DNA of 64,000 bases from Fomes fomentarius (Eukaryota; Basidiomycota; Agaricomycetes; Polyporales; Polyporaceae): contig JABYQN010000001.1 in assembly GCA_022606135.1 (NCBI GenBank), positions 1,116,001 through 1,180,000 of the forward strand. Direction: 5' to 3'. Of this stretch, positions 49,481-61,916 are shown one piece after another; position 1 is the first letter of the stretch, and each line of letters starts with the position of its first letter. A program made the translations under genes and the position numbers. The notes under the pieces are model-generated. The model was not told the DNA's origin. It ran no database searches and saw nothing but the letters and a program-made list of their open reading frames with translations.

Positions 49481-50061
49481 TGTCACAGACACAGTACCAG
49501 CGCCTCTTTTTCGTCACTTTGTCACCATTTTGTCACCCTTTGTCACCCTTTGTTACCCCAGTCACTCTGGTAGCTACCCACTTCCTCTTTTATCCTTACC
49601 CTTTTCTCAGTTTTGATCCTCCCCTTTGGTTTCCCGCATGACTCATTTTTGTTCATCCTGACTCCTGCACCCTTGTGACTCCCCATGACTTATTTCCCAT
49701 CACTGTTTGGCATTGTTTGACCCCCAATAGTATATAAGACCATTTAGCGCCCTCCCTAGTCCCCATCTCGACCTCTTGGTCACTGGGACTAGGTGAGTAG
49801 GAGCCCCCCCACCTGTATGCATACTCTCCATACTAATAGATAACTTGGTCACTGGGACTAGTCTGTTGCATTGTGCTTGAAGACTAGCTATTGACGATCT
49901 TGTGCCTTGGAGCCGGTTGTTGCTTTGTCCTCGTTGAGTTCATCCCTCTCTCTCTCTCTTTCCCTCTATCATCCCCACTCCACCTTTTGGCCCCTTGCCA
50001 CCCTGCCCTATCGATCGCTGCCGATCAGTGTCTAGGGGCTCCGCATCAAGTCGCCGTGACA
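49481..50061 (+). repeat. Solo LTR, probably Gypsy-like, with target duplication
   Basis: 581 bp starting TGTCACAGACACAG and ending CGCCGTGACA. The termini are inverted repeats (TGTCAC/GTGACA), flanked by the direct repeat AGTAC (49476-49480 and 50062-50066). A TATATAAG box at about 49731 and a CT-rich stretch with a repeated CTTGGTCACTGGGACTAG motif fit an LTR promoter region. Orientation follows from the TATA box. The Gypsy assignment is inferred from a Gypsy-like gag nearby and is not proven. Confidence 0.7.
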
Positions 50062-50066
50062 AGTAC

Positions 50067-50507
50067 CTTCAGTGTGTACCTGAGTGTTGGGCAATGCAGC
50101 CAGATTCATGTAAATAGGGGTTGGCCCATGGGCTTTGAGCAGTCAGTCAAATGGGGTGGTATACACTGTGTTTAAGCACAGCCCTGGTGGTGGAGTAGTC
50201 ATATTATGGATGGTCAGTATGCAGTTTAAATTGCACTATTGAATGATCTATCTTGGTAGGAGCCTACCATACCCTAGTGCATCGGCCAATACTGACCTGG
50301 AAGCTAAATAGGCATTGACCGACACTGCCAATCAGATTGTCGATACACTCATACAAGATAAATATATGGTCTGCTAGCCCAAACCAGCCTACCCAGCTGC
50401 ATACATAGACTCATCCTAGCATATGCAATCCACGAAAATCGAGCATAGACATAATTAGGTGCTGGACAATTGGTCGGCATTGGCTGTACACTAACTGCTT
50501 GGCCTTG
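50067..50507. other. No gene recognised
   Basis: AT-rich spacer between the solo LTR and the gag relic; nothing recognised. Confidence 0.4.
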
Positions 50508-51369
50508 TCACTGTTGGCTGGCTGATAAGTCTGTGTAAGACAAGGCAATGGCCCAGATACATGTCTGCAGGCCTGTAGATGTCATGTTTGCACTTATATA
50601 AGGTGGTAGTTGACATGCAGTGGGTCTGAGAGCAGCCTTAGGCATCAGAGCACCCATAGCTGTGTGCTGCTGCCACTGTGCAAATGCTTCCACCATCACT
50701 TTGACAGCTTGCAAGAGATCTGCTATTTCAGGTTTGACTATGGACAAAGCAGGAGTAGTCAGCAAAGTTATGGGGGAAGAAGCTGAGAGAGCATAGCAGT
50801 AGTGAATGAATGACAAAAGCACGACTACCTCAAGAACATGGTGTGCAGCCTCAATAACTTGAGTGATCAAATATGGCTGACGGGGGCATGAACCTGAGGG
50901 TGAGTGATGCAGAGATGTTTAAGAACCTGGGCACCAAGTGACTCTGGAAATCCTTTGAGGAACATCTGGTCGCAGCCTTCCTTGTGGAGCTTGCTGCCTT
51001 GCATGAGGTAGGTTGCAATGTCGCAGAACTTGCAGCTGTAATCATTGAATTCCTCAATGGAACACCCATGCGCGCAGTCACTCCAATGAGCATGTCAAGG
51101 TCCTGAAGACTGAATGGCACATGACTGCTGGTACTGACATACTCAGCGATCACAGCTTGTTTGAATTCTTCGAAAGGCTTGAGGGTGTCCAGAAGGTTTT
51201 GCCAGATGTTTCTCTCTGAGTCCAGTGTGTACCAGTTTTTCTTGTTGCATGGTGTATTGACACCTGATTGCTTAAAGCACTATTTGAGGTTTTCAAAGAA
51301 CCCAGCTATCAACCACACATCCCTGTCAGGGTTAAAGGAAGGTGCACCAGGAGCGCCGCAAGGTGGCAT
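50508..51369 (-). pseudogene. Gypsy-like gag fragment, degenerate
   Basis: From an ATG at 51369 the minus strand reads MPPCGAPGAPSFNPDRDVW, then LIAGFFENLK, a stop, CFKQSGV..., FKQAVIAEYVST, FSLQDLDMLIGVTARMG, a frameshift, EEFNDYSCKFCDIATYLMQG, DQMFLKGFPESLG and ITQVIEAAHHVLE. This order (small N-terminal start, 'LDMLIGVTARMG', 'FLKGFPESL', 'IEAAHHVL') matches gag-like proteins of Agaricomycete Gypsy elements. At least one stop and two frameshifts make it inactive. No protease or polymerase follows. Confidence 0.6.
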
Positions 51370-52791
51370 GTGGAAGGGAGCGACCATGGCTTGCTGTTGC
51401 TGCAGGTGGTGAAGAGCGAGTGCAACAAGGCAGCAGGAAGATAAGAAGGTGGTGCCAGAAAAGTTGCAAGGTAGGTTGGACCACTGTTTGAAGGGAACAT
51501 CTAGTTTGTCACTGGATAGAAGAATGATTGATCACCAGGTATCTGGGATGTAGCTAGGTCAAGGAGGGTCAATGGCATCTTCAGAGCCAGAACTGAAGTG
51601 AGAGAACTGACAGTGGGTAGTAAGAAGGGACCATATGCATTTGAGGATGTTGGAGAGGTCATGTAGATCAGGGAAGGCTGCAGCAAAGGCTGCACAGACA
51701 CCTTCTCCATCTTGGTCACACTGCTCTAAGAAATGAGTGGTGTGTGGCATATTGGTGTGTGGGTTTTGTGTCTGATCGGCTGGACAGAGTCAGTAGGGTT
51801 CAGAAGGTGTATACTAGAGAAAGAGGTTAAAGTAGATACGGAGGAAGGGGTAGTAGAAAAGGTATTAGAACTTGCCAGGTGTGACCAACATGCTCTTGTG
51901 GATTAACATCTGAACCCTCACAATGGACTCCAAGATGATAGACCTGTAGTGCTGGTGGTCAGAACATGTGAGAGTCCAGTGCGTGTTTGCAACGATTTCT
52001 GTGAGATTGAGGATGTTGAAGTGTTTGCAGGTCACATCAGCTCAACGATGAGTGCAAAGGATGTTGGCTCGATGCATTGTCAGTGAATCATGGTGTTACA
52101 AGTAAAAGAGGTGTGCACTCCGATTACCCAACATAGCGAGTACCCATGCAGCCATGCGCAATACCCATCAGCAGTACTATATGCATATGTACAGGTCTTG
52201 ATGACAATCCATCACCAACATGAATGAATCCTGACAAGAGAGAGACTGCGACACTGTTACTTACATATCTCCTCCACTAAAGAGCCAATTTCCCTCGTTG
52301 TCTCACAGGTGAACAATATAGTATATGTCTATTCATGATATACATTATGGGTCTATGCAAGGTACACAGGGATGTGAGGGGGCAGTTTGCACCCTCTGTT
52401 GCAGCATTTGCCATTTTGCATTACTGGTGCAGTGATAGCACACTTTTGGGTGCCTGCCAGTGTTTGAGCAAACTAGCATTATGATAGTACAGTCCAATCT
52501 GACTGTAGGGCAACACATGAATATCAAAGAACTCTGATAGCCATTACCCACTTACATATGAGTTCTAATGCAGTCAACTGAGGAAGAATTGATGGAGTCA
52601 AATATGCAATGCAAAATGTAGTAAGCAACAACGACAGTGATGAATCAGAACAACATGCTCAGACATAAAACTTGGTATTTGCGCTAACCCAGCTACCATA
52701 CAGGCCGTTCGCCCACCATTCCTGATGATGAGTGATCCGGATGTCCAATGCAGGACACCAGTCAATGTTGAGGACCAGGGTTGCAACTTGC
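51370..52791. other. No gene recognised
   Basis: Short open frames only. Part of 51370-51780 could belong to the same decayed retroelement as the gag fragment, but no motif supports it. Confidence 0.4.
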
Positions 52792-53284
52792 TGTTGGACC
52801 TCATGGGTCCTGTGCCCTAGCCAAGCCCCCAGATTGGACTGTAGGGGGTGCTGCCCACTCCTTCCATGGTTTGTTTTCCATTCAGCCTTCTGCACATTTC
52901 ATAATTCCTTCACTGCACCATTATCTTTGCCAATTTTCCCCTCCTTCCCTATTTGACCTATGGCTATGCAGATATTCACACAGGGTCGCGACGGGCACCC
53001 CACGCCTCAATTAATCGCGCTAGCCCATGCATTGACTCCTGCGCCCTCCATGAATTTTTCTTTGAGTGCTTCTGTATGTTTTGTGGATTCCTATGTTTGG
53101 AAGTACTGTACAGTTCATTCCCATGTTCTTCTGCACCATAGACAGTTGCTGTGTTGAGCTCTGGTGTCCCTCAGACTTCACAGAGCTTGACATAGGTGGG
53201 TAGTATGATTTCCTGCAATATATTAGACTTCACAGAGCTTGGCATAGGCCATTGTGATTGCTCTGAGGCACACTGCAGTCAACA
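52792..53284 (+). repeat. Copia-1 family solo LTR with target duplication
   Basis: Starts TGTTGGACCTCATGGG and ends GCAGTCAACA. It is flanked by CTTGC on both sides (52787-52791 and 53285-53289), so it is a complete solo LTR. It carries the extra segment also present in the 32265 relic and absent from the Copia-1A and Copia-1B LTRs. It fixes the true LTR end as CAACA. Confidence 0.88.
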
Positions 53285-53538
53285 CTTGCAAGACACTCCA
53301 TGGCCTTGTCCACCTCCTCTTTAAAAAGAACAATTGGGTGATAGCTATTTTCCAAATCTGCATCATTGTCGCAGACACATTCAGTCAGCAACTCCAAAAT
53401 GTTGAACAAGTGGACAACCACAGTGCACTGTCCTATACAATGACATTAGAGCTGTCAAATCATCAAAAGAGGTTATTAGATTGACTACATACCTGTCTCC
53501 CACAAACAGCTTTCATCATCTCTAATGCACGTAACACA

Positions 53539-53799
53539 TCACTTGTCATTGGAGTTGACAGGAGGGATGGAATGTCGTGCCATCTGATCACCTAAACACT
53601 GTGTACAAATCGGCCATGTACGTCTGGCCTCATCATCAGTCATGGTCTCACCACCTGAGTTGTCATCAACCGGCTCACTATTGTCATTACCTGACTCATT
53701 GCAATCATCACCTGTCCTAGTGTCAGCATTACCAAAATCCCTACCATCACCTTGATTCAACTCACCCTCTTCTTTGTTCCCATGAACAACCATCTCATC
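53539..53799 (-). pseudogene. Right-hand part of an unknown ORF split by Copia-2
   Basis: Acidic segment (GNKEEGELNQGDGRDF, ETMTDDEARRTWPICTQC) ending at a stop at 53539. When Copia-2 and one ACCTC copy are removed, the frame continues directly from the fragment at 60255. Function unknown. It may itself be a transposon gene. Confidence 0.4.
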
Positions 53800-53804
53800 A
53801 CCTC

Positions 53805-54358
53805 TGATGAACTCTGAACCTGTAAGGCGAGGAGCGACTGTAAGTCACAACAAAGAGAGATCTTCAGTCAGTGAGCGAACAACTATATTGCACAGTACAG
53901 TACCTGTAAGTTACAACAAAGAGAGACTACAAGTACTAAGTCAGTAAGAGGTAATAGAGCATATGTATGTAAGAGACTTACTCTTCAGTCAGTGAGCGAA
54001 CAACTGAAGAGCAGAGGCAAAGAAGGGACTGCTTATATACATGAGGGATGAGTCCATGAGTCAGCGGATAAAGCAGTCACATGTAGCCATAAGACAATGA
54101 GTCAGAGTCCATATCGGTGTATGAGTCAGATACAGTCATAGCATGAGTCAGACATAAGGTCTAGAAGAGTCCGGTGCAGTGTAGAACGTACTGGTACGCA
54201 CAGGAATGCACAGTAACCATATGGTCATGGGAAAGTACAGTAGGAGAACAAAGAAAACCATAAATGGTAAGTAGGAACACAGCCTATCTAATCATATGAC
54301 CATAAACAAGTGTACACAACTCCGGTCCAAGCACAGCCAGTAGTCTGGAAGTTCAACA
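53805..54358 (-). repeat. 3' LTR of Copia-2
   Basis: 554 bp; starts TGTTGAACTTCC at 54358 and ends AGAGTTCATCA at 53805 on the minus strand. Confidence 0.92.
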
Positions 54359-54367
54359 CTCCCACTC
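54359..54367 (-). promoter_or_regulatory. Polypurine tract of Copia-2
   Basis: GAGTGGGAG directly before the 3' LTR on the minus strand. Confidence 0.6.
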
Positions 54368-54369
54368 GT

Positions 54370-57300
54370 TCAAGATGCAATGGAAACAAGACCGATCTCA
54401 TCAACGAACTTTGCCAAATTGGAATAAGGCACGTTCTTTGTGAGAGAATCAGCCAACTGATCCGCAGTCGCAACATAGAAGATCTCGACAGAGCCAGACT
54501 CCACTTGTTCACGAATGAAGTGGTAGCAAATCTCTATGTGCTTGGTATGCCAGTCGACTACTGGATTGACTGACAGGAAAATCGAAACCTGGTTGTCTAG
54601 ACACATGGGTGTCGGCCTGGTCAAGTCATTACCAAGTTCATCGCCAAACGTCCTCAGCCAGATCAACTGACAACAGGTATCAGAGGCTGCTTTATATTCC
54701 GCCTCAGTAGAGGAGAGCGGAATGGTAGGCTGATGCCTCAAAGCCCACGATATAGCACCACCTGCCATCAAGAAGACGAAGCCAGAGGTAGAATGCCGAT
54801 CATCACGGTCTTCGGCCCAATCTGAATCCAGATAGGAGATCAGACTGTCATTAGATGCTCCCTTGTAGCGCAAGCGATACGCCTTTGTCCCTTGAAGGTA
54901 ACGCAGAACATACTTCGCATAACTCATGTGCGCCTCAGAGGGATTGGCATTGTACTTCGATAACCGTGTGACAGCGAAGGAGATGTCAGGACACGTACCG
55001 AGTATGGCATACAAAAGACTGCCAATGAGACTCTGGTAGCATTGCCTGAACTGATTGGAAGCTGGTTTGTCGGCACTTGCCAAGACAGCACCAGCAGGAA
55101 GAGGTGTATGTGAGGGTTTACAGTCAGCCCTCTGAAAGTGCTCAAGAACAGACTGGATGTACTCTTCCTGGTCGATGTCGATCATAGGAGTAGATCGATC
55201 ACGAGTGATGCGAAGACCAAGGAAGCGCTGTACAGATCCCAAGTCCATCATCTTGTACTGCTTAGAAAGCGAACACTTGACTTGTTTGATGTGACTAGAC
55301 TGATCACCCATCAGAAGTAGATCGTCGACATAAAGAACAACAATTGTGACGTGATCCCCCCTTGTCGCTGATATACGTAGATCCCAGCATCAGAACATGT
55401 CCGTGTAAATCCCAGATCTAGAAGCGATTGATGGATTTTTGCATTCCACTGACGTGATGCCTACTTAAGACCATAGATAGCCTTTTTGAGTAGACAGACG
55501 TGATCTTCCTTCCCAGGAACGACCCAGCCTTCCGGCTGTTCCATATAAATCTCCTCATCTAGATCACCATTCAGGAATGCGGTCTTGACATCCATTGACT
55601 CGATGTCCCAGTCCTCAAGTGCTGCATGCACGAGTAAATACCGGATAGACTCAAACCGCGCCACTGGAGAGAACATCTCATGGTAGTCCTCTCCCCACAC
55701 CTGAGTGAAACCCTTTGCAACAAGATGAGCCTTGTACCGCCCATCATGTTTGATGTCATAGACCCAGCGGTTAGAGACAACATGCCAGCCCTTGGGACGA
55801 GGAACGAGAACCCAAGTCTTATTCTCCATAAGCGACTCAAACTCTGACTTCTCAGCTTCGCGCCATTTCCCAGCATCAGGTGAGCGCATGGCTTCCTTAT
55901 GCGACTGAGGTAAGCCAGCTTTATACTGAGCGGCAGCTAGAAAAGCAAGTATCATCTCCGCTTCACGCAGATTGCCATCCTTGTCGATCTGATTATCAGC
56001 ACGTGCAGGATCGTCATACACGTTGTCATCAGTCCTGTCCTTGTGGGGAATACCAGCTTTTTCACGATGAGGACGGTTGCGAGCAATGCTTGGTTCATTA
56101 GCTCCCACTGGAGGGTGATGACCACGTTTGTGAGGAGGACGAGGAGGAACGACAGGAGGCGGCGTAGGAGGACGTTGCAGAGGAGGAGGAGGCTCAGCAG
56201 GAGCTTCTGCAGGAGGAGCTGGATCAGCATCTGCTGGAGGGTCAGGTTGTGGTGGTTCAAAGAGGTTGGGAGGAATGAAAGGAATTGCATCATTGGGATC
56301 GACTGAATCAGAGTCATCGTTCGAGGAATCATCCGATTGATCATCTGAGAACAGACTGTCATCCGGGGTAGAAGGACGGTTGCCAGGTAAGTTATGAGCA
56401 GGGAAAGACTCTTCATCAAATGTTGCATTGCAGGACACGACGATAGAGCGGTTGGCTGGATTCCAAAACCTATACCCCTTGGAACCAGACTCATACCCGA
56501 CGAAGATCATCTCAACAGCCTTCTTGTCGAGTTTCCCTTCGCGCTTTGCCTTCTGCACGTGGACAAAAGCTTTGCACCCAAACACTCTGAAGTAAGAGAT
56601 GTCCGGAACGGTACCATCCCAAACAGTGATGGGGCACAACTACTTGTGTCGTCGCATAGGTTGACGATTGTAGATATGAATGGCTGTGTCAAGAGCAAGT
56701 TGCCAGAAACCATGACTAAGGCCTGCTTGGTGGAGCATAGACAGAGCCTTTTCAGTAATAGTGTGGTTCCAGCGCTCAGCATGTCCATTCTGTTGAGGCG
56801 AACCCGGTAGAGTCTTCTGGTGCTCAATATCGTGCAAACGAAGAAGTGTAGAGAACTTGTCTGATGTGTATTCCCCCCTCGATCTGAGCGGATCGATTTG
56901 ATCTTCTTGCCAGTCTGGTTCTCAGCCCACGCCTTATAGTCTTTGAACGCTTGGATCGCGTCAGACTTGTGTTTAAGGAAGTAAGCACGAGCAAGACCAG
57001 AATAGTCATCAATGAAACCGGCAAAGTATTTCCAACCTCTGATAGCCTGAGTGCACATCGGTCCGTCGAGGTCCGTATGGACTCGCTCGAGAACTTCAGT
57101 AGCACGCTTCTCAGAAGGTGGAAAGGGGTTATGAGTGGATTTGCCAAAAGCGCATCCATCACACGGTTCTTCGTCTGCAGGATCAACAGCATCAACCCCC
57201 TTAGTATGCTTAGGAAGGTTGCACAGAACATCCTTGCCCGCATGACCAAAACGACGGTGCCAGGTCTTGAACTTACGGACATTGAGATAGACACACTTGC

Positions 57301-58723
57301 TGTTGTGAAGCTCAATAATAGTCCAATAACAATCAGACGAAGGGTTGTATCGCGCCTCCAGGATCTTACGACCCTTGATATGAATCATCGAACCATGTTT
57401 GACAGCGCCATCAGGCAGCTTGTCAAAAATGCACATGCGCCCATCCCCTTGAAAGAGGGAGTAACCATTGCGCTCAATGGAGCCAGTCGAGAAGATGTGA
57501 CCAATGGTGCCTGGTATGTAGTAGACGTGGTTCAGAGTAATTGCTACCTTCTGACCGTCTAACCAGGTTTCTCCAGACAGAGTTCCTTCCCCAAGTGCCT
57601 GAATGACGCTGCTATCACCTTGTCCAGCAGTGTTAAACAGTACAGGTGTATCGAAGGGTTGGTACTCAATGAACTCAGAGAGATCACCAGTGATATGTTG
57701 AGAGGCTCCAGAGTCCATCAGCCATGCAGTCCAGTTCACACTGTTCGAGGCCATAGCCTCATCGTAGAAAGAAGCAGCGATGTTAGACGAACCGGCTACA
57801 AGTACAGATGATACAGACTCGGTAGTGACGTGCGCATGGTTATGAGAAGTGTCCTTGTTCTTCCCCTTGTCCTTATCCTTGTCTTTGTCCTTCCCTTTAC
57901 CCTTGCCCTTGCCTTTGGGACACTTCTCAGGGTACTTCTGATAGCAGTTGGACTCGTGATGAGAGCCACTCCCGCAATGAGAGCAGGGACCCTTGGGCTT
58001 CGGCTTGGTCTGGGAGACCTTGTTCGCAGACTGGCCGTTCTTGCGCATGGACTCCTCAGCCAAGGTCTTCGACTGGATGTTGTCGAGAGTGACCTTGTCG
58101 AGGTCTGTAGTCACCATAAGCGCAGAAACCATGGACCGGTATGACTCCGGGATCTTGGACATCAAGAGAAGAGCTTGCATGTTGTCAAAGAGTGTGACGC
58201 CATTGCTACTGATTTCGCGCAGGCATGTGATAAGATGCATCATCTGATCCTGAAGGGGCTTCTGTTCATTCATCCAAGGTTCAGCGACGAGCGACTCGAA
58301 CAAACCCCAGACGTGGGCACTGTTAGGCTTGCCAAACTTGTTCTGTAACGCTTCCCAGGACTCAGCAGCAGTCATGTCCCTGGGTTGTCCACCCGAGACA
58401 GGAATCTGAGTGTCCAGAATGTAGTGAAAGTTTGGTGCGACACGCATGTACATCATGCCACGAGCTTGCCCATCAAGTTTATCCCACTTGTCCTTGGCAG
58501 CTTGCTCAGTAGGACAAGTAGCGCCTTTGACAACACTCCAACAGTCCATGAAGATGAAATAGCCCTTCATCTTGGCAGACCAGTCGTTGTACTGATTCGC
58601 TGAAGAGAGGACAGGGATAGAGTCGACTTTGATATCTCCCATGATGGATAAGAGGTATTGGGGAGAATCGAGATATTCCTCCTTGAAGTCTAGAGTGAAT
58701 GTGATAGGTGCAACAGGGGGCAC
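54370..58723 (-). pseudogene. Copia-2 gag-pol, broken
   Basis: The 738-codon frame 58723-56507 holds gag (QYNDWSAKMKGYFIFMDCW), the zinc knuckle CSHCGSGSHHESNC, a Lys/Asp-rich tract, protease WLMDSGASQHITG, the HHCC gag-pre-integrase region (WHRRFGHAG, CDGCAFG) and integrase up to IRSDRGGNT, where the frame shifts (about 56880). Integrase resumes as GSPQQNGHAERWNHT, stops at 56640 and resumes at 56639. A proline-rich linker and reverse transcriptase (WVYDIKHDGRYKAHLVAKGF) end at a TAA in YGLK* (about 55461). After a further frameshift the YVDD region is read as LYVDDLLLMGD, and RNase H (IPLSSTEAEYKAASD) runs to 54370. At least two stops and two frameshifts separate the parts. Confidence 0.9.
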
Positions 58724-59677
58724 AGTGACGATAGGAGGAGGAAGGTAGACTGGAGGAAGAGGACTTGAATCGACAGGAGGGGAGTTTCCGAAGAGTGATC
58801 GGAGATAGAAATTAGGACGAGACGAGGAGGGCTGTGCGTGAGTTTCTTCCTGAAGATAGGGAAGAGGAACTCCGTGTTGTGGGTTGGTATCCTGCTGCCA
58901 AGTTGCTGGATATGCCCAGTGGAAGGTCGGTTCGTATGGAAGAGGGAGTTGATTGTAGCGATTGGGACAGAGCTGTACGTCACACTGGTCCCACTCCTGC
59001 TCTCTGTCATCATAGACGTAGTGATAACGATTGACCTGATCGTCTAGATCGAAGAGATGGGGCTGTTCCGAGCAATCAAACGCTGATGCAGTAGAATGAT
59101 GCTCTGCAAGTTCAGCGTTGACTTCAGCTTCAGAGTCAGAGCTGAGCTGAGGACTATTGGCAGTAGTAGGCAGCTCCAGTACGATGGTTCAGAGAAAAAA
59201 TGCGATGATTGACTTGCCACGTGCGAGATCTGGTAGAGAGGAACACCTATTGAGGTGAGCCAGAAGGTCAGGAAGCCGATATTCCCAACAATCCAGATAG
59301 AAGTCGCCAACTGTGCCCAAGAAAGGCTATACGGGTCTAGGTATCAAAAAGAGTATAGTAAGGAGGGTCCGAACAGTTGTCCTCTGGTCCAAAGGTGATA
59401 ACCACCCCGGCTACAACAGCTGGCGGGCGCAAGTGCGTGGCCTGGCTGAGGATACTTGAAAACCCGTGTGCCGCGAAAGCACCAAAGGTTGTACAAAGAT
59501 ACTAGATAGCGACTACTAAAAAGCGCTCAGGGCTGCATCACGAGCGCAGTAAAGTCCCCCTGGCAGCAGTGTTGGAGGGCACAGTCAAGAGTTAGGGAAA
59601 GTGGAGGAGAGTGCACGGGCAGAGAGTCGACGAACAGAGTTTGCGCGCAGAGTGTCGACAGAGGAGCAACTGATTAG
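58724..59677. other. Copia-2 5' internal leader
   Basis: Between the gag start and the primer site. Short open frames without recognised motifs; likely the untranslated leader of the element. Confidence 0.5.
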
Positions 59678-59695
59678 AGCGCAGGGCTCATAACC
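59678..59695 (-). promoter_or_regulatory. Primer-binding site of Copia-2, half tRNA-iMet type
   Basis: The + strand reads AGCGCAGGGCTCATAACC just inside the 5' LTR, the same 18 bases as in Copia-1A. It matches the initiator tRNA-Met anticodon arm. Confidence 0.75.
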
Positions 59696-60249
59696 TGATG
59701 AACTCTGAACCTGTAAGGCGAGGAGCGACTGTAAGTCACAACAGAGAGGGATCTTCAGTCAGTGAGCGAACGACTATATTGCATAGTGAAGTACCTGTAA
59801 GTCACAACAGAGAGGGACTACAAGTACTAAGTCAGTAAGAAGTAGTAGAGCATATGTAAGTAAGAGACTTACTCTTCAGTCAGTGAGCGAACAACTGAAG
59901 AGCAGAGGCAAAGAAGGGACTGCTTATATACATGAGGGATGAGTCCATGAGTCAGCGAATAAAGCAGTCACATGTAGCCATAAGATGATGAGTCAGAGTC
60001 CGTATCAGCGTATGAGTCAGATACAGTCATAGCATGAGTCAGACATAAGGTCTAGAAGAGTCCGGTGCAGTGTAGAACGTACTGGTACGCACAGGAATGC
60101 ACAGTAACCATATGGTCATGGGAAAATACAGTAGGAGAACAAAGAAAACCATAAATGGTAAGTAGGAACACAGCCTATCTAATCATATGACCATAAGCAA
60201 GTGTACACAACTCCGGTCCAAGCACAGCTGGTAGTCCGGAAGTTCAACA
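59696..60249 (-). repeat. 5' LTR of Copia-2
   Basis: 554 bp, same ends as the 3' LTR, and differs from it at scattered positions. Confidence 0.92.
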
Positions 60250-60254
60250 ACCTC

Positions 60255-60603
60255 CACAGCCATTGGCACCCAAGTGGATGCATTAAATAAGAGCCTTCAC
60301 AGTCTCTATGGCCTCACACTGGGCCACACGTACTTGCTGATGGGATTGCCTCAAGCAAGTTATGTCCTGCTCAAGGTTATGCAACAGGATTTGAAGTTCT
60401 ACATGAGACATTGGCAAATTTTTGAGATTGATACAGAGTAATGGAAATCCCAAACTTTCATCTTCACCATGCTGGTGTGTTGTACCAAAAACAGCAATCC
60501 TGCTTTTGAGCAAACATGACCATGATTCCATGATGACCTTGACAGACAGAGCATGCACCCATGCTCCAGCAGTCTTCATGGCCAGTCGCTTTTGAGGGGG
60601 CAT
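60255..60603 (-). pseudogene. Left-hand part of an unknown ORF split by Copia-2
   Basis: Begins MPPQKRLAMKTAGAWVHALS on the minus strand and reads HVELQILLHNLEQD and VRVAQCEAIETVKALI, then a TAA at 60283-60285, then on through CIHLGANGCGGDE into the fragment at 53799 if Copia-2 is removed. No known domain is recognised. Confidence 0.4.
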
Positions 60604-60667
60604 AACCTGTAAATCTGATCAACCATGCAAGTTCAGCTGTGATGACAGAATGGACTCCTACATACAT

Positions 60668-61916
60668 CTATTGATGGTGGCCGATGCTGAGTAACGCAGT
60701 ACAGGCAGTCATTATTTATGTGTTTCCAGTGCAAGCGCCAAGGACTTGATGTCAGATAAACTCCAGTCAGCTTCTACATCCACATGTACCAGAAGGTCAT
60801 TGAAGTTTGGCATTATGGGCCGACGTACAGCCTGCCACTACTCATAGTGAGTGACACAAGTAAGCAGTACCCCATGTGAAACTTCTCAGTTTAATCACAA
60901 GCATACACCACATACAAATACCACACATCACTATTACAGCAAAACATTCATCACAAGGAACACGCAGAATGTTGAAGCTACGGTGCACACTCCAGCATAT
61001 CCTGGTGGAATCCAACAGATTCCCATTACATCAGCTGTGCAGGCACCTCACCATGCCTTCCACTGTTTCAATACAATACACCTACATCTCCACTGTGTGG
61101 AGTTATCCTCTGCATTACTTTTGGTCTTCCTCTGCTTGACCCCCTACATAACCTGAACTACCCTACTGGGCTACATGAAGTATTAAGTTGATGTGATTGG
61201 TGGACTATATGTGTCTAATACCTGGCTATGTACACATTTGGACTCATTGTTACCGTATTGATGTGTTCCAACATATCTTCTCCATATACAATGCATGTTG
61301 AGCACTTATGCCTTCGACTCTCTGCCATCTTGAGTCTGCCACAGTGTACACCATAGCTCCATTGTCCTGGGAACATGAATGAGACAGATTTAGAATCATA
61401 CATCTATCACACTATATACTAATCCTACCATAACAATCTGAGTATTATGTCAATCACTCAACTCTTACAGCTCATCAGAAAGGATGTCTAAGAAGGTCCA
61501 ATATCACCTTAAGACTGCAAAGCTCCAACAGATGCCAGAACCACCCCTAAACACATCTGACATCCCTCCCTCACACTTTTGATAACAAGCAGCAACACAT
61601 ATGATCCAGAAACTCCATTCCTCAGACTACACAAGATACACATATAGCACTGTATCTATCAGTACACCCTTGCCGTGTACCACCCTACAACAGAATGGTG
61701 CAGGATGACAATCTCCACATTCATTAGCCATTATGCTACAAACCAAACATGAGAATTCACAGCTCATCATGATGTTACAATAACTCACCAATAGGATTGC
61801 AGCTCAAATTTGCCCATTCCAAGTTGTGATTTTCAGTTCCAATTGACTATAAAGCACATCAATCATCAGCCACATGTAAAGGGAATGAGAATCAAATAAT
61901 CAGGAACACAACACAC
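60668..61916. other. No gene recognised
   Basis: AT-rich, short open frames only; no repeat boundary identified. Confidence 0.4.

Larger units (their letters stand above)
53805..60249 (-). mobile_element. Copia-2, full-length Ty1/Copia retrotransposon
   Basis: 6,445 bp with two 554-bp LTRs in the minus orientation and a perfect 5-bp target duplication ACCTC (53800-53804 and 60250-60254). The internal order is primer site, gag, protease, integrase, reverse transcriptase, RNase H, polypurine tract. The LTRs differ at a small number of positions, so insertion is fairly recent. The pol frame is broken, so it is nonfunctional by itself. Confidence 0.93.
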
